Assembly (NCBI GenBank): GCA_027449685.1
Contig: DAIDLC010000001.1
Location: forward strand, 157,353-221,352
Source: Ferrovaceae bacterium
Lineage (GTDB): Bacteria > Pseudomonadota > Gammaproteobacteria > Burkholderiales > Ferrovaceae
DNA length: 64,000 nucleotides
Reading direction: 5' to 3'
The position numbers were made by a program, and so were the translations under genes. Below the pieces are notes generated by a model. It did no database searches. It worked only from the letters and a program-made list of their open reading frames with translations, and was not told the origin of the DNA. Within the stretch, counting starts at the first letter, position 1. Every line of letters starts with the position of its first letter. Of the stretch, positions 63,903 to 64,000 are shown one piece after another.

Positions 63903-64000
63903 ATGAGCACACCGTTCTACCCAAGAACGAGAGGGTCGCGCCGTCTTCTCCTTGTAGGCGGAGGGCATGCCCAGTTGAGTGTCCTGCATGCCCTGGCTGC
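63903..64000 (+). CDS. Start of an FAD/NAD(P)-binding oxidoreductase-like protein (truncated by window end)
   Basis: MSTPFYPRTRGSRRLLLVGGGHAQLSVLHALA: Rossmann GGGHAQ motif. Confidence 0.55.
   Translation, partial: MSTPFYPRTRGSRRLLLVGGGHAQLSVLHALA

Overview
This 64 kb window is a mostly intact chromosomal segment of a proteobacterium. Gene content suggests a chemolithoautotrophic betaproteobacterium; that is inference, not a taxonomic test. Housekeeping blocks: rpsO-pnp-dksA; slmA; yebC-ruvC-ruvA-ruvB-ybgC-tolQRAB-pal-cpoB; a hemerythrin-GGDEF-EAL gene; a liv-type branched-chain amino acid ABC transporter; tig-clpP-clpX-lon-hupB; tRNA-Val and tRNA-Asp; rhlE; glcDEF; a Calvin-cycle operon fbp-prk-pgp-fba-tkt; ratA-rnfH/smpB; guaB-guaA. 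Three parts look most worth following up. (1) At 27.4-31.8 kb, an island next to tRNA-Asp carries a frameshifted P4-type integrase remnant and a compact hsdM - HEPN - (MNT::HsdS) operon. The MNT antitoxin domain, with an intact GSX10DXD motif, is fused in frame to a type I specificity subunit. The HEPN partner keeps its RX4HXY motif, and no hsdR is present in the window. (2) At 42.1-46.7 kb, a two-gene module is tandemly duplicated: a Cyc2-like monoheme cytochrome-porin plus a diheme c4-type cytochrome. Each copy has an FNR/CRP-family-like palindrome upstream. The modules sit beside a DsrE-TusA-SQR-like-DUF1641 cluster. (3) At 57.5-64 kb there is a region of mobile-element and gene remnants: IS21 and IS630 fragments, a HigBA-like TA pair, an ArsR-rhodanese/DsrE/persulfide-dioxygenase/MFS cassette with two damaged genes, truncated methyltransferase and antitoxin remnants, and an intact HipBA pair with paired operators. 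A candidate minus-strand sRNA lies at about 32.17-32.28 kb. All calls come from reading the sequence and the ORF track; no database search was run.
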